NCBI RefSeq assembly: GCF_018130955.1
Contig: NZ_JAFCJM010000049.1
Coordinates: 1 to 49,029 of the forward strand
Length of the DNA stretch: 49,029 nucleotides
Origin: Bradyrhizobium liaoningense
GTDB lineage: Bacteria; Pseudomonadota; Alphaproteobacteria; Rhizobiales; Xanthobacteraceae
Reading direction: 5' to 3'
Shown here: in pieces, positions 34,397-42,620 of the stretch
Layout of the letters: each line of letters begins with the position of its first letter
How positions within the stretch are numbered: position 1 is the stretch's first letter
Program-made: the position numbers and the translations under genes
The notes under the pieces: model-generated
Database searches by the model: none
Seen by the model: the letters and a program-made list of their open reading frames with translations, nothing else
Told to the model about the DNA's origin: nothing

Positions 34397-36097
34397 ATGA
34401 TCGACGATCTCTGGTACAAGAACGGCGTCATCTACTGTCTTTCCGTCAGCACCTATATGGACGCCAATGGCGATGGTGTCGGCGATTTCAAAGGGCTGTT
34501 GCGCCGGCTGGATTATCTGCACGGTCTCGGCATCACGACGATCTGGCTGATGCCGTTCCAGACCTCGCCCGGCCGCGACGACGGCTACGACATCGCCGAC
34601 TATTACAGCGTGGATACCCGCTACGGCACGCTCGGCGACTTCGTCGAGTTCGCCCATGGCTGCAAGCAGCGCGGTATCCGCATCATCATCGATCTCGTCG
34701 TCAACCACACCTCCGACCAGCACCACTGGTTCAAGGAGGCGCGGCGCGACAAGAACTCACCCTATCGCGACTGGTATGTGTGGTCCGACAAGAAGCCAGC
34801 GAATGCCAATAAGGGCATGGTGTTTCCCGGCGTGCAGAAATCGACCTGGACGCGCGACAAGGAGGCCGGCGCCTGGTTCTTCCACCGCTTCTACGATTTC
34901 CAGCCCGACCTCAACACCTCGAACCCGCATGTCCAGGCCGAGATCCTCAAGATCATGGGTTTTTGGATCCAGCTCGGCGTGTCGGGCTTCCGGATGGATG
35001 CCGTGCCGTTCGTGATCGCGACCAAAGGCGCGAAGGTGAAGAAGCCTGTCGAACAATACGACATGCTGCGCGCGTTCCGCGAATTCCTGCAATGGCGGCA
35101 GGGCGACGCGATCATCCTTGCGGAAGCCAACGTACTGCCCGAGACCGACATGGAATATTTCGGTCGCGACGCCGACCGCATGCACATGATGTTCAATTTT
35201 CACGTCAACCAGCACCTGTTCTATGCGCTGGCGTCAGGCGACTCCCGGCCGCTGGCAAAGGCGTTGAAGGCGACCAGGCCGCGTCCGGCCACCGCACAAT
35301 GGGGCCTGTTCCTGCGCAACCATGACGAGCTCGATCTCGGCCGCCTCACCAAGGCGCAGCGCGATCTCGTGTTCAAGCGTTTTGGTCCCGACGAGGACAT
35401 GCAGCTCTATGACCGCGGCATTCGCCGGCGGTTTGCACCGATGCTGGGCGGCGACCGCAGGCGGCTCGAGCTCGCCTACAGCCTGATGTGCACGCTGCCG
35501 GGAACGCCAGTGATCCGCTATGGCGACGAGATCGCGATGGGCGATGATCTCTCGCTGCCCGAACGCAATTGCGCGCGCACGCCGATGCAATGGTCGACTG
35601 AACCTCATGGCGGCTTCACCAAGAGCGACAGGCCGGCCTGCCCTGTGATCGACAAGGGACCCTACGGCTTCGACCACGTCAACGTCGCCAAGCAGCGGCG
35701 CGATCCGAACTCCATGCTGAACTGGACCGAGCGCATCGTCCGCATGCGCAAGGAAGTGCCGGAGGTCGGATGGGGCGATTTTACCATCATCCCGATACGC
35801 GACCCCGCCGTCTTCATCATCCGCTATGACTGGCGCAACAACTCCGTGCTGTTCGTGCACAATCTCGACGAGATGCCGCGCGAGATCGCGTTCTCGACCA
35901 AGCTGCCGGGTGACGCCGGAACGCTCCTGATCAACCTGCTCGCCGAAGACCACAGCCGCGCCGACAAGCGCGGCCAGCACCGGGTCGTGCTCGAGCCCTA
36001 CGGCTATCGCTGGTACCGCGTCGGCGGGCTGGACTACCTTTTGAAGCGCAGCGATGTCGATGCTCATACGGTGAGTGGCGGCAAGCAAAAGGGATGA
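34397..36097 (+). CDS. GH13 enzyme, trehalose-synthase-like
   Basis: A 566-residue alpha-amylase-superfamily enzyme. Start WYKNGVIYCLSVSTY, GRDDGYDIADYYSVDTRYGT and the FLRNHDELDL motif match trehalose synthases (maltose/trehalose interconversion) more than amylases. Catalytic residues are nucleophile Asp201 (SGFRMDAV), acid Glu243 (LAEANV) and Asp310 (RNHDEL). The length fits a stand-alone TreS without fused maltokinase. I chose the ATG at 34397; an AGG lies 10 bases upstream, and earlier in-frame codons overlap the mmcB spacer. It converges on an alpha-glucosidase. Together they may handle trehalose, maltose or glycogen-derived sugars; a sucrose-type isomerase is an alternative. Confidence 0.85.
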   Translation: MIDDLWYKNGVIYCLSVSTYMDANGDGVGDFKGLLRRLDYLHGLGITTIWLMPFQTSPGRDDGYDIADYYSVDTRYGTLGDFVEFAHGCKQRGIRIIIDLVVNHTSDQHHWFKEARRDKNSPYRDWYVWSDKKPANANKGMVFPGVQKSTWTRDKEAGAWFFHRFYDFQPDLNTSNPHVQAEILKIMGFWIQLGVSGFRMDAVPFVIATKGAKVKKPVEQYDMLRAFREFLQWRQGDAIILAEANVLPETDMEYFGRDADRMHMMFNFHVNQHLFYALASGDSRPLAKALKATRPRPATAQWGLFLRNHDELDLGRLTKAQRDLVFKRFGPDEDMQLYDRGIRRRFAPMLGGDRRRLELAYSLMCTLPGTPVIRYGDEIAMGDDLSLPERNCARTPMQWSTEPHGGFTKSDRPACPVIDKGPYGFDHVNVAKQRRDPNSMLNWTERIVRMRKEVPEVGWGDFTIIPIRDPAVFIIRYDWRNNSVLFVHNLDEMPREIAFSTKLPGDAGTLLINLLAEDHSRADKRGQHRVVLEPYGYRWYRVGGLDYLLKRSDVDAHTVSGGKQKG

Positions 36098-36104
36098 GTA
36101 ACTG

Positions 36105-36264
36105 CGTCGTCCTGGCGAAAGCCAGGACCCATTACCCCAAGAGGCCGTTGTAGCGTGAGCTGATGACCACCAGTCTTCGCCAAACTACTCCCTGTGGTAA
36201 TCGCGACGAGCGCAAGCGCTCGCGCGGGGGTCCTGGATCTGCGCTTCGCTTGTCCAGGACGACA
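36105..36264. repeat. palindromic intergenic element, CGTCGTCCTGGC family
   Basis: A 160-bp element, the longest in the window, with ends CGTCGTCCTGGCGAAAGCCAGGACC and CTTGTCCAGGACGACAG (given in part). A compact terminal hairpin TCCTGGC-GAAA-GCCAGGA is included. It fills the junction of the two convergent GH13 genes. The start of a similar sequence reappears at 48859. Confidence 0.82.
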
Positions 36265-36273
36265 GCTAAACAG

Positions 36274-37875
36274 CTAGGACGGCGGCACGATGATGACGCC
36301 TTCACTGCCGCGGAGGTCCAGCACGCCCTCGAGACGCTCGTCCTCGCGATCGAGATAGGTCGACAGCAGGATTTTGCTGCAGACGCCGATCGTGCTGGTG
36401 GTGAGCGCGACCGGCTCTGCACCGAGATTCAGGGCGACGGTCACGGCCTCGCCATCGGACTCCCTGCAATAGATCAGGAGATCGCCCTGCGCGGCGATCG
36501 GACGATAGGTGCCGGAAACGAGCGGCGGACATTGCTTCCTGAAGGCGATCAGGCGCTTGTAGAGGTTGAGGATCGAGAACGCGTCGGCTTCGAGGTTGAC
36601 GACGTTCTCATGGACATGGATCTCCGGCAGCGACAGCCACGGCTTGACTCCGGAAAAACCGGCACAAGGCGACGAATCCCACTGCATCGGCGTGCGGCAG
36701 CCGTCGCGACCGACACCGATGCCGGGCACGTTCTTCTCGAAGGGATCGCGCACATCCTCCGGCGCGATCGTGACCTGCCGCATGCCGATCTCGTCGCCAT
36801 AATAGAGCGTCGGCGTGCCGCGCAAGGTGAGGAGCAGCATGGCGGCGACGCGCGCCTGTTCGGAGCCGACCCGGCTTGCGACGCGCGGGCGATCGTGATT
36901 ACCGAGCACCCAGTTCGGCCAAGCGCCCTTCGGCAACGCCTTCTCGTAGTCCTCGATGATTGTCTCGATCGCGCGCGCGCTCCAGAACGTCGACAGCAGC
37001 GCAAAATTGAACGGCATCTGCGCGCCGGTGAGATCGTTGCCGTAATAGGCCATGAGCCGATGCAGCGGCAGATAGATCTCGCCAATCAGCACGCGGGCGC
37101 GATACGCGTCGGTGACGCGCCGCATCTCGGCGATCACCTCATGCACCTCCGGCTGGTCGGTGGAATATTGCGTCAGGATCTTCTCGTGCGGCGGCCGGCC
37201 CTCGACATAATGCGGGTTTTGCGGATTGTCGCGGAATTCGGTGTCCTTGATCAGGTGCCAGATGACGTCGACACGAAAACCGTCAACGCCCTTCTCCAGC
37301 CAGAACCGCATCACGTCATAGATCGCCTCGCGGACTTGCGGGTTGCGCCAGTTGAGATCGGGCTGCTGGGCGAGGAAGGCGTGGTAGTAATATTGGCCGG
37401 TCGCCTCATCGAACTGCCAGGCGCTGCCGCCGAATTCCGACACCCAGTTGTTCGGCGGGCTGCCATTCTCCTTGCCGTCGCGCCAGATGTACCAGTCGCG
37501 CTTGGGATTATCGCGCGAGGACCGGCTCTCGACGAACCAGGGATGCTGATCGGAGGTGTGATTGGGCACGAGATCGAGGATCAGCTTCAGCCCGTGCTCA
37601 TGCGCGGCCGAGAGCAGCGCGTCGAAATCCGCCATCGTGCCGAACAGCGGATCGATGCCGGTATAGTCCGAGATGTCGTAGCCGAAATCGGCCATCGGCG
37701 AAGGGAAGATCGGCGACAGCCAGATCGCGTCGACGCCGAGCGATTTTACGTATGGCAGGCGCCTGAGAATGCCGGTGAGGTCGCCGACCCCGTCGCCATC
37801 GCTGTCCTGAAACGAGCGCGGGTAGATCTGATAGAAGATGCCGTCGCGCCACCAGTTTTCGCCGCCCTGAGCCAT
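36274..37875 (-). CDS. GH13 alpha-glucosidase
   Basis: A 533-residue cytosolic glucosidase of the oligo-1,6-glucosidase/AglA group. Family motifs are WWRDGIFYQIYPRSFQD, GYDISDY, DLVPNHTSDQHPWF, nucleophile Asp203 (GVDGFRVDV), acid Glu266 (VLIGEIY) and Asp328 (LGNHDRPR). The calcium-site-like loop DSDGDGVGD near 24-32 is present. AGGGTGGCGAC precedes the ATG. It hydrolyses terminal alpha-glucosides such as maltose, trehalose-like or sucrose-like sugars; exact specificity is not resolvable. It faces the trehalose-synthase-like gene and is divergent from the metallo-hydrolase gene. Confidence 0.9.
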   Translation of the reverse strand: MAQGGENWWRDGIFYQIYPRSFQDSDGDGVGDLTGILRRLPYVKSLGVDAIWLSPIFPSPMADFGYDISDYTGIDPLFGTMADFDALLSAAHEHGLKLILDLVPNHTSDQHPWFVESRSSRDNPKRDWYIWRDGKENGSPPNNWVSEFGGSAWQFDEATGQYYYHAFLAQQPDLNWRNPQVREAIYDVMRFWLEKGVDGFRVDVIWHLIKDTEFRDNPQNPHYVEGRPPHEKILTQYSTDQPEVHEVIAEMRRVTDAYRARVLIGEIYLPLHRLMAYYGNDLTGAQMPFNFALLSTFWSARAIETIIEDYEKALPKGAWPNWVLGNHDRPRVASRVGSEQARVAAMLLLTLRGTPTLYYGDEIGMRQVTIAPEDVRDPFEKNVPGIGVGRDGCRTPMQWDSSPCAGFSGVKPWLSLPEIHVHENVVNLEADAFSILNLYKRLIAFRKQCPPLVSGTYRPIAAQGDLLIYCRESDGEAVTVALNLGAEPVALTTSTIGVCSKILLSTYLDREDERLEGVLDLRGSEGVIIVPPS

Positions 37876-38043
37876 GTCGCCACCCTGTGATCGATCTCGC
37901 GCACTGCAACGCGCCTGATACGCCCGGGTTCAGACCAGCAGGGCATTGGGACGGACGTGTGACGGTCCGGGACGGCTGTTCCGCCGGCGGCCGGGCACGA
38001 ATCTTTTGCTTGGCGGGCGGGTAAAAATCAGCATTGTGAGGCC

Positions 38044-38712
38044 ATGACCCAGGAAACCGACACTCAGGCTAAAGCGGGCGCGGTGATCGTCCCCGTCACG
38101 CTGTTCGAGCAGAACTGCACCATCATCTGGAACGAGCCCAGCAAGAAGGCGGTCGTGATCGACCCCGGCGGGGACGTGCCAAAAATCCTCGATGCGATCA
38201 AGCAGACCGGCGTCACCGTCGAGAAGATCTGGCTCACCCACGGCCATATCGATCATGTCGGCGGCGCGGCGGACTTGCGCGATGCGCTGAAGGTGCCGAT
38301 CGAGGGGCCGCATGTCGCGGACAAGTTTCTGCTCGACAACGTCGTCTCGAGCGGCGCGCGCTTCGGCATGACGGGCGTGCGCGATTTCGCGCCGGACCGC
38401 TGGCTCGAGGAAGGCGACACGGTCGCAATCGGCGAGCTCTCCTTCGACATCCTGCACTGCCCCGGCCATTCGCCGGGCAGCGTGGTGTTCTTCAACAAGG
38501 AGCTGCGCTTCGCCCATGTCGGCGACGTCCTGTTCGCGGGTTCGGTCGGACGCACCGACCTGCCCGGCGGCAGTCACGCCACGCTGATCGACTCGATCAA
38601 AACGAAGCTGCTGCCGCTCGGCGACGACGTCGGCTTCATCTGCGGCCATGGCGCCGGCTCGAGCATCGGCCAGGAACGGATGACCAATCCGTTCATCACC
38701 GGCGAGATGTAA
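38044..38712 (+). CDS. metallo-beta-lactamase-fold hydrolase, glyoxalase II-like
   Basis: A 222-residue MBL-fold enzyme of the YcbL/glyoxalase-II-like group. Zinc ligands are in THGHIDHVGG (His66, His68, Asp70, His71), CPGHSPGSVVF and GDVLFAGSVGRTDLPGG, with the last His in ICGHGAGSSIGQE. The short length without the glyoxalase II C-terminal helical domain suggests a generic thioester hydrolase. GTGAGG lies just before the ATG. Its stop is 3 bp from the convergent HxlR regulator stop. Confidence 0.9.
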   Translation: MTQETDTQAKAGAVIVPVTLFEQNCTIIWNEPSKKAVVIDPGGDVPKILDAIKQTGVTVEKIWLTHGHIDHVGGAADLRDALKVPIEGPHVADKFLLDNVVSSGARFGMTGVRDFAPDRWLEEGDTVAIGELSFDILHCPGHSPGSVVFFNKELRFAHVGDVLFAGSVGRTDLPGGSHATLIDSIKTKLLPLGDDVGFICGHGAGSSIGQERMTNPFITGEM

Positions 38713-38715
38713 GAC

Positions 38716-39078
38716 CTACTCGGCGGCCTCGCTGAGCGCCGCCGGCTCGCCGAGATGCCGCTCACCCCAGTCTCTGATGGCCGCGATCACGGGCACAAAA
38801 CTCTTGCCCTTGCGGGTCAGGCGATATTCGACCTTGGGCGGCACGACCGCATAATCCTTGCGGTCGATCAGGCCGCTCAGCGTCAGTGCCTTCAATTCGC
38901 GGCTCAGCACGCGCGGGGTGATCTCCGCGCTGCCATCGGTGCCGCGCAACAACCCGTTCCTGATCTCGCCGTAGCGGCGGGGCCCGTCCTTGAGGTCCCA
39001 GACGATCCTGAGCTTGTACTTGCCGCTGATCATCTTCTGGAACGCCGCAACCGGGCAGCTACGCAGTGCTTTCGCCAT
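38716..39078 (-). CDS. HxlR-family transcriptional regulator
   Basis: A 120-residue winged-helix protein. It has the single N-terminal cysteine typical of redox- or electrophile-sensing HxlR members: Cys8 in RSCPVAAFQKMISGKYK. The DNA-binding part includes YGEIRNGL, ITPRVLSRELKALTLSGLI and the wing VPPKVEYRLTRKGKSFVPV. I chose the ATG at 39078 with GGAGGG seven bases upstream; earlier ATGs lack such a site. It is divergent from the small ABM-like gene and probably controls it, like the HypR/YodB pairs. No Cys besides Cys8 is present in the called protein. Confidence 0.87.
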   Translation of the reverse strand: MAKALRSCPVAAFQKMISGKYKLRIVWDLKDGPRRYGEIRNGLLRGTDGSAEITPRVLSRELKALTLSGLIDRKDYAVVPPKVEYRLTRKGKSFVPVIAAIRDWGERHLGEPAALSEAAE

Positions 39079-39190
39079 GTCGTCACCCTCCATGCGCAAG
39101 CATTCTTGTTTTGACGCGTTTTCTTTACGCGAACCGGTATCCACTTCGCTCGAACGCTTTGGCGAAGGATAGGAGCAATGCGAAAAAAGG

Positions 39191-39215
39191 CCATACTATC
39201 AATTTTGTCCATACT
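39191..39215. promoter_or_regulatory. direct repeat CCATACT in divergent HxlR spacer
   Basis: CCATACT occurs at 39191-39197 and again at 39209-39215, spaced 18 bp centre to centre, in the AT-richer middle of the 192-bp spacer between the HxlR regulator and the ABM-like gene. HxlR dimers recognise short inverted or direct motifs in such spacers. That this repeat is the operator is inferred. Confidence 0.4.
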
Positions 39216-39270
39216 TGCAGAACGGCTCCCAAGGGGCAGATGATCCCCACACGACGAAAGGGAGCGTCAC

Positions 39271-39573
39271 ATGAAGCACTTCATGATCAAGTACGAGTTC
39301 AGAAACGGCACCAGGGATGCCTGGCACGCGGAGATCGCGCGCTTCATCAAGGCGATTGAGAACGATCCGGAATTGAAGGGCCGGATCAGCTATCGCTGCA
39401 TGAAGAACCGCGACGACGGCAGCTACTTCCATCTCGCAGGCGTCACCGACGACGCGGCCCAGAAGACGCTGCAATCGCGCGATTTCTTCAAGCACTATAC
39501 GGAGATGACGCGGAAGGTCGCGGGCGGCGAGGTGACGGTGACGCCGATCGAGATGATCGACGCCACGGCGTAG
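39271..39573 (+). CDS. small ABM/EthD-like dimeric barrel protein
   Basis: A 100-residue cytosolic protein: MKHFMIKYEFRNGTRDAW start, helix AEIARFIKAIENDPELKGR, strand SYRCMKNRDDGSYFHLAGV and helix AQKTLQSRDFFKHYTEMTR. The alternation of strands and helices fits the dimeric alpha-beta barrel group that includes antibiotic-biosynthesis monooxygenases and stress-response barrel proteins. A catalytic role is uncertain. GGGAG lies before the ATG. Its position opposite a Cys-type HxlR regulator suggests induction by electrophiles or oxidants. Confidence 0.72.
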   Translation: MKHFMIKYEFRNGTRDAWHAEIARFIKAIENDPELKGRISYRCMKNRDDGSYFHLAGVTDDAAQKTLQSRDFFKHYTEMTRKVAGGEVTVTPIEMIDATA

Positions 39574-39605
39574 CGTTGGTTGCAGAACGTCGCCAAAAAC
39601 TCCGA

Positions 39606-39648
39606 CGTCGTCCCGGGGCGCGACGAAGTCGCGAGCCCGGGACGACGA
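39606..39648. repeat. short palindromic element, CGTCGTCCCGGGG family
   Basis: A 43-bp hairpin with CGTCGTCCCGGGGCGCGAC facing GTCGCGAGCCCGGGACGACG at the convergent junction of the ABM-like and PHB-esterase genes. It is a compact relative of the 21209 family. Confidence 0.75.
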
Positions 39649-39661
39649 GTTGAGGTCGGGG

Positions 39662-40873
39662 CTACTTCATCAGCCCCGCGGCCGTCAGCGCGCGGGTGAT
39701 GATGGCGCCGAGATCGAGGCTGCGCCACGTCTCGTCCTTTTTCTTGGGCTCTTTCTTGCCCTTCGTCGCGGCGTCCGCCTTGCGGATCGAGCGCGCGAGA
39801 TGCGGCGCCGGCGAGGGTGCCGGTGCGGGCTTCGGCGCCGCGGGCTTCGGCGAGACGGGCTTGGGCGCCGGCGCGGAGGCGCGATTCCACTCGGTCAGCC
39901 CGAAGAATTTTGCGATGTGGTAGGACGACGAAATGCCGGCCTCGATCAGGAAGGCGCCCTCGCTGCCATAGCGATGGTCGTTGTCGGCGAGGCCGAGCGG
40001 CGTGCCGTGCGCCATGTCGGTGATGGTGAAGGACTCGACGACGGTCTCGCCGTCCTTGTTCCACCAAGCCTGACGCGGATAGCCGTCGACCATGGCTTCC
40101 GCCATCGCCGCCTGCGGCAGATCATGCAGATCGAGCCACTGCTTGACGATCTCGTTGGCATTGCCGGGATTGACGGTGCGATCGGCGGTGCCGTGCCAGA
40201 CCGACATCTTCGGCCAGGGGCCGCGATGGTTCGAGGCCTGACGCACGAGATCGCCCAGTGCACGCGCGGGCCGCCCGGGCGAGTGAAACATGCCGTCGAG
40301 TGCCTGGCGCAGGTTCGACGCCACGCCGAACGGCAGGCCCGCAATGACGGCGCCGGCCGCAAACACTTCCGGATAGGTCGCGAGCATCACCGACGTCATC
40401 GCGCCGCCGGCGGAGAGACCCGTGATGAAGACGCGGCGCGCATCGATGCCGTGCGCCGCGACCATGTGCGCGATCATCTCGCGGATCGAAGCGGCCTCGC
40501 CCTTGTCGCGCGCGACGTCGTCCGGATTGAACCAGTTGAAACAGGTGTTGCCGTTATTGGCGCGCAGCTGCTCGGGCATCAAAAGCGCAAAGCCGTAGTG
40601 CTTCGCGAGCGTCGACCAGCCCGCGCCGAGATCGTAAGCGGCGGCCGTCTGGCCGCAGCCATGCAGCACGACGACGAGCGCCCGCGGGTGCTGCAATTGC
40701 GGCGGCACGAACGAGAACATGCGCAGCTCGCCCGGATTGGCGCCGAAGGCGGTGACCTCCGCCAGCGGGCTGGGCAGCCCGGCGCTTCGCGCCGAGACGC
40801 GCAGACCGTCCCGCTTTGGCAGACGTCTTAAGAGATCAACATTCCTGGCTAACGACACCGACAGCTCCCCCAT
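39662..40873 (-). CDS. PHB-depolymerase-family esterase with proline/lysine-rich C-terminal tail
   Basis: A 403-residue alpha/beta hydrolase of the Esterase_phd (polyhydroxybutyrate depolymerase-like) family. Motifs are VVVLHGCGQTAAAYDLGAGW (69-88, oxyanion region), nucleophile Ser154 (TGLSAGGAM) and a late SYHIAKFFGL helix. There is no signal peptide, so the protein should be cytosolic, unlike secreted depolymerases of this fold. The last 74 residues are a Pro/Ala/Lys linker (PKPAAPKPAPAPSPAP), a lysine cluster (KGKKEPKKK) and the amphipathic end LDLGAIITRALTAAGLMK. This tail might dock on granules or polyester, but that is inference. I chose the ATG at 40873. Confidence 0.82.
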   Translation of the reverse strand: MGELSVSLARNVDLLRRLPKRDGLRVSARSAGLPSPLAEVTAFGANPGELRMFSFVPPQLQHPRALVVVLHGCGQTAAAYDLGAGWSTLAKHYGFALLMPEQLRANNGNTCFNWFNPDDVARDKGEAASIREMIAHMVAAHGIDARRVFITGLSAGGAMTSVMLATYPEVFAAGAVIAGLPFGVASNLRQALDGMFHSPGRPARALGDLVRQASNHRGPWPKMSVWHGTADRTVNPGNANEIVKQWLDLHDLPQAAMAEAMVDGYPRQAWWNKDGETVVESFTITDMAHGTPLGLADNDHRYGSEGAFLIEAGISSSYHIAKFFGLTEWNRASAPAPKPVSPKPAAPKPAPAPSPAPHLARSIRKADAATKGKKEPKKKDETWRSLDLGAIITRALTAAGLMK

Positions 40874-40986
40874 GGGCGACTTGCAACGTCCACCCAAAGC
40901 AAATAGTTGCCGCGGCGCAAAATAAAAAGAGTGTGCGCTATCGAACCACCCGGGAATTCACGGGGATTAACCGAATTGCCAAAACT

Positions 40987-42402
40987 TCATGCATGAGCGC
41001 GACGCATCCATGTCAGAAATGCGACGCAGATCATGATTAACGTCGCAAACAAGGCGAGCGAAATCAAAAATGCTGCACGCGATGAGTGTGCCGATTCGAC
41101 AGCAAAAAATACCGCACCGATCGCAGCAACACCGGCCGCATTACCGATCTGTATGGTCGTGCCGTACATGCCGGACGCGGAGCCTGCCGCGCCGGGCTTC
41201 ACCGTCGACAGCACCGCGCTCGAGAGCGGCGCCATCACGAGGCCCTGGCCGTAGCCGAAGATGGCCATGGTGAGCGCGAGCGATGAAGAAGGCGCATCGA
41301 CGTTTGCTGCGACAAGCGCGAGCGCGGCAAGGCCGATGATCTGCAGCATGCAGCCTTCGATCAGCACCCTTGTGCCGCGATGCCTCGCCCGCGCGCCGCT
41401 GTGGCGCGACGCCACCACGAAGGCGAGCGCGAGCGGAAGCAGCACCAGGCCAGCCTTCAGCGGCGCGATGTGCAGGCCCTTCTGCACGAACAAGGTCAGG
41501 ATCAGATAGAACGAGAGATTGGCGACGAAGAAGAAGAAGGCCGCGCCCAGCCCGCGCAGGAAGGCCGCATCCGCCAGCAGCGTGAGATCGATCAGCGGCA
41601 TGCCGCCGCCGGCCGCAACGGCGCGCTCGAGCCGCAGGAAGCCGGCAAGGATCGCGACGCCGACGCCCATCACCGCCCAGAGCCACGGCGCCCAACCGAA
41701 ATCGTGGCCAAACAATAACGGCCCGATCAGGCACAACAGGCTCGCGAACAACACCAGGCTGCCCGCGACATCGAGCCGCGTACCGGCACGGCGCGGCACC
41801 GTCGGCATGATTTTTAGCGCGGCTGCGGCGATGATCAGACCGAACGGCACGTTGACGAAGAAGACGGAGCGCCAGCCGGTGCCCGCAAGATCGATCGTCA
41901 CCAGCAGGCCGCCGAGCAGGAAGCCGGCGGCACCCGCAAGCCCGAGCACGATGCCGTAGATCGCAAACGCACGGCTGCGCGATTCGTCAGGGAAAAGCAG
42001 ATGCAGGGTCGTCAGCACCTGCGGCACCATCAGCGCGGCGGTGGCGCCTTGCGCGAGCCGCGCGACGATCAGCTCGGGGCCCGTCTGCGCGAGCCCACAC
42101 CACAGCGATGTCAGCGTGAAGCCGAGCACGCCCGCCACGAACACGCTTTTGGTGCCGTGGATGTCGCCGAGCCGGCCGCCGGTCACCACCAGTGTCGCAT
42201 AGGCGATGAGGTAGATTGCGATGACAGATTCGATCTGGGCCGGCGTCGCATGCAGGTCGATCGCGATGGTGGGAATGGCGACGTTGACGATGAAGGCATC
42301 GACGCCGAACATGAACTGGGCGGCGACGACGGTCGCCAGCACCCACCAGCGGCGCGACGTATCGACTTCCCTTGTGACGGTTCTTGCGACGATCTGATGC
42401 AT
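40987..42402 (-). CDS. DHA2-type MFS exporter
   Basis: A 471-residue drug-resistance MFS antiporter. It has FGVDAFIVNVAIPTIAIDL in helix 1, GGRLGDIHGTKSVF as the loop motif and LARLAQGATAALMVPQVL in helix 4, with a DHA2-like helix 5 and about 13-14 helices. I chose the ATG at 42402 (MHQIVARTVTREVD); the ribosome site is weak. It is divergent from the luciferase-like monooxygenase across 218 bp and may export the substrate or product of that oxidase or of the P450. No regulator lies next to it. It differs from the emrAB pump in having no adaptor partner. Confidence 0.88.
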   Translation of the reverse strand: MHQIVARTVTREVDTSRRWWVLATVVAAQFMFGVDAFIVNVAIPTIAIDLHATPAQIESVIAIYLIAYATLVVTGGRLGDIHGTKSVFVAGVLGFTLTSLWCGLAQTGPELIVARLAQGATAALMVPQVLTTLHLLFPDESRSRAFAIYGIVLGLAGAAGFLLGGLLVTIDLAGTGWRSVFFVNVPFGLIIAAAALKIMPTVPRRAGTRLDVAGSLVLFASLLCLIGPLLFGHDFGWAPWLWAVMGVGVAILAGFLRLERAVAAGGGMPLIDLTLLADAAFLRGLGAAFFFFVANLSFYLILTLFVQKGLHIAPLKAGLVLLPLALAFVVASRHSGARARHRGTRVLIEGCMLQIIGLAALALVAANVDAPSSSLALTMAIFGYGQGLVMAPLSSAVLSTVKPGAAGSASGMYGTTIQIGNAAGVAAIGAVFFAVESAHSSRAAFLISLALFATLIMICVAFLTWMRRAHA

Positions 42403-42620
42403 GGCGGGTCCGCTTGATTGATTGGCCCGCCGATGATCCCAGACACGGATCACGCCAGCGATTACGTCGGAGGTAAGCGGCCCTTGCAGATATCGCCGCG
42501 CAGGCATGGCCGGCGCGCATGACATTCCATGCGGCGGCATTCGCTGCGATTGCGTAGCCGCCGCGCAGCACGTAGCGTGGCCCACACCAACCAACAAGAA
42601 ATCAAGCCGGAGAGAAACCC
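42403..42620. other. divergent promoter spacer, MFS and luciferase-like genes
   Basis: These 218 bp contain both promoters, but I see no strong palindromic operator or consensus -35/-10 pair. No repeat element is present. Confidence 0.35.
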
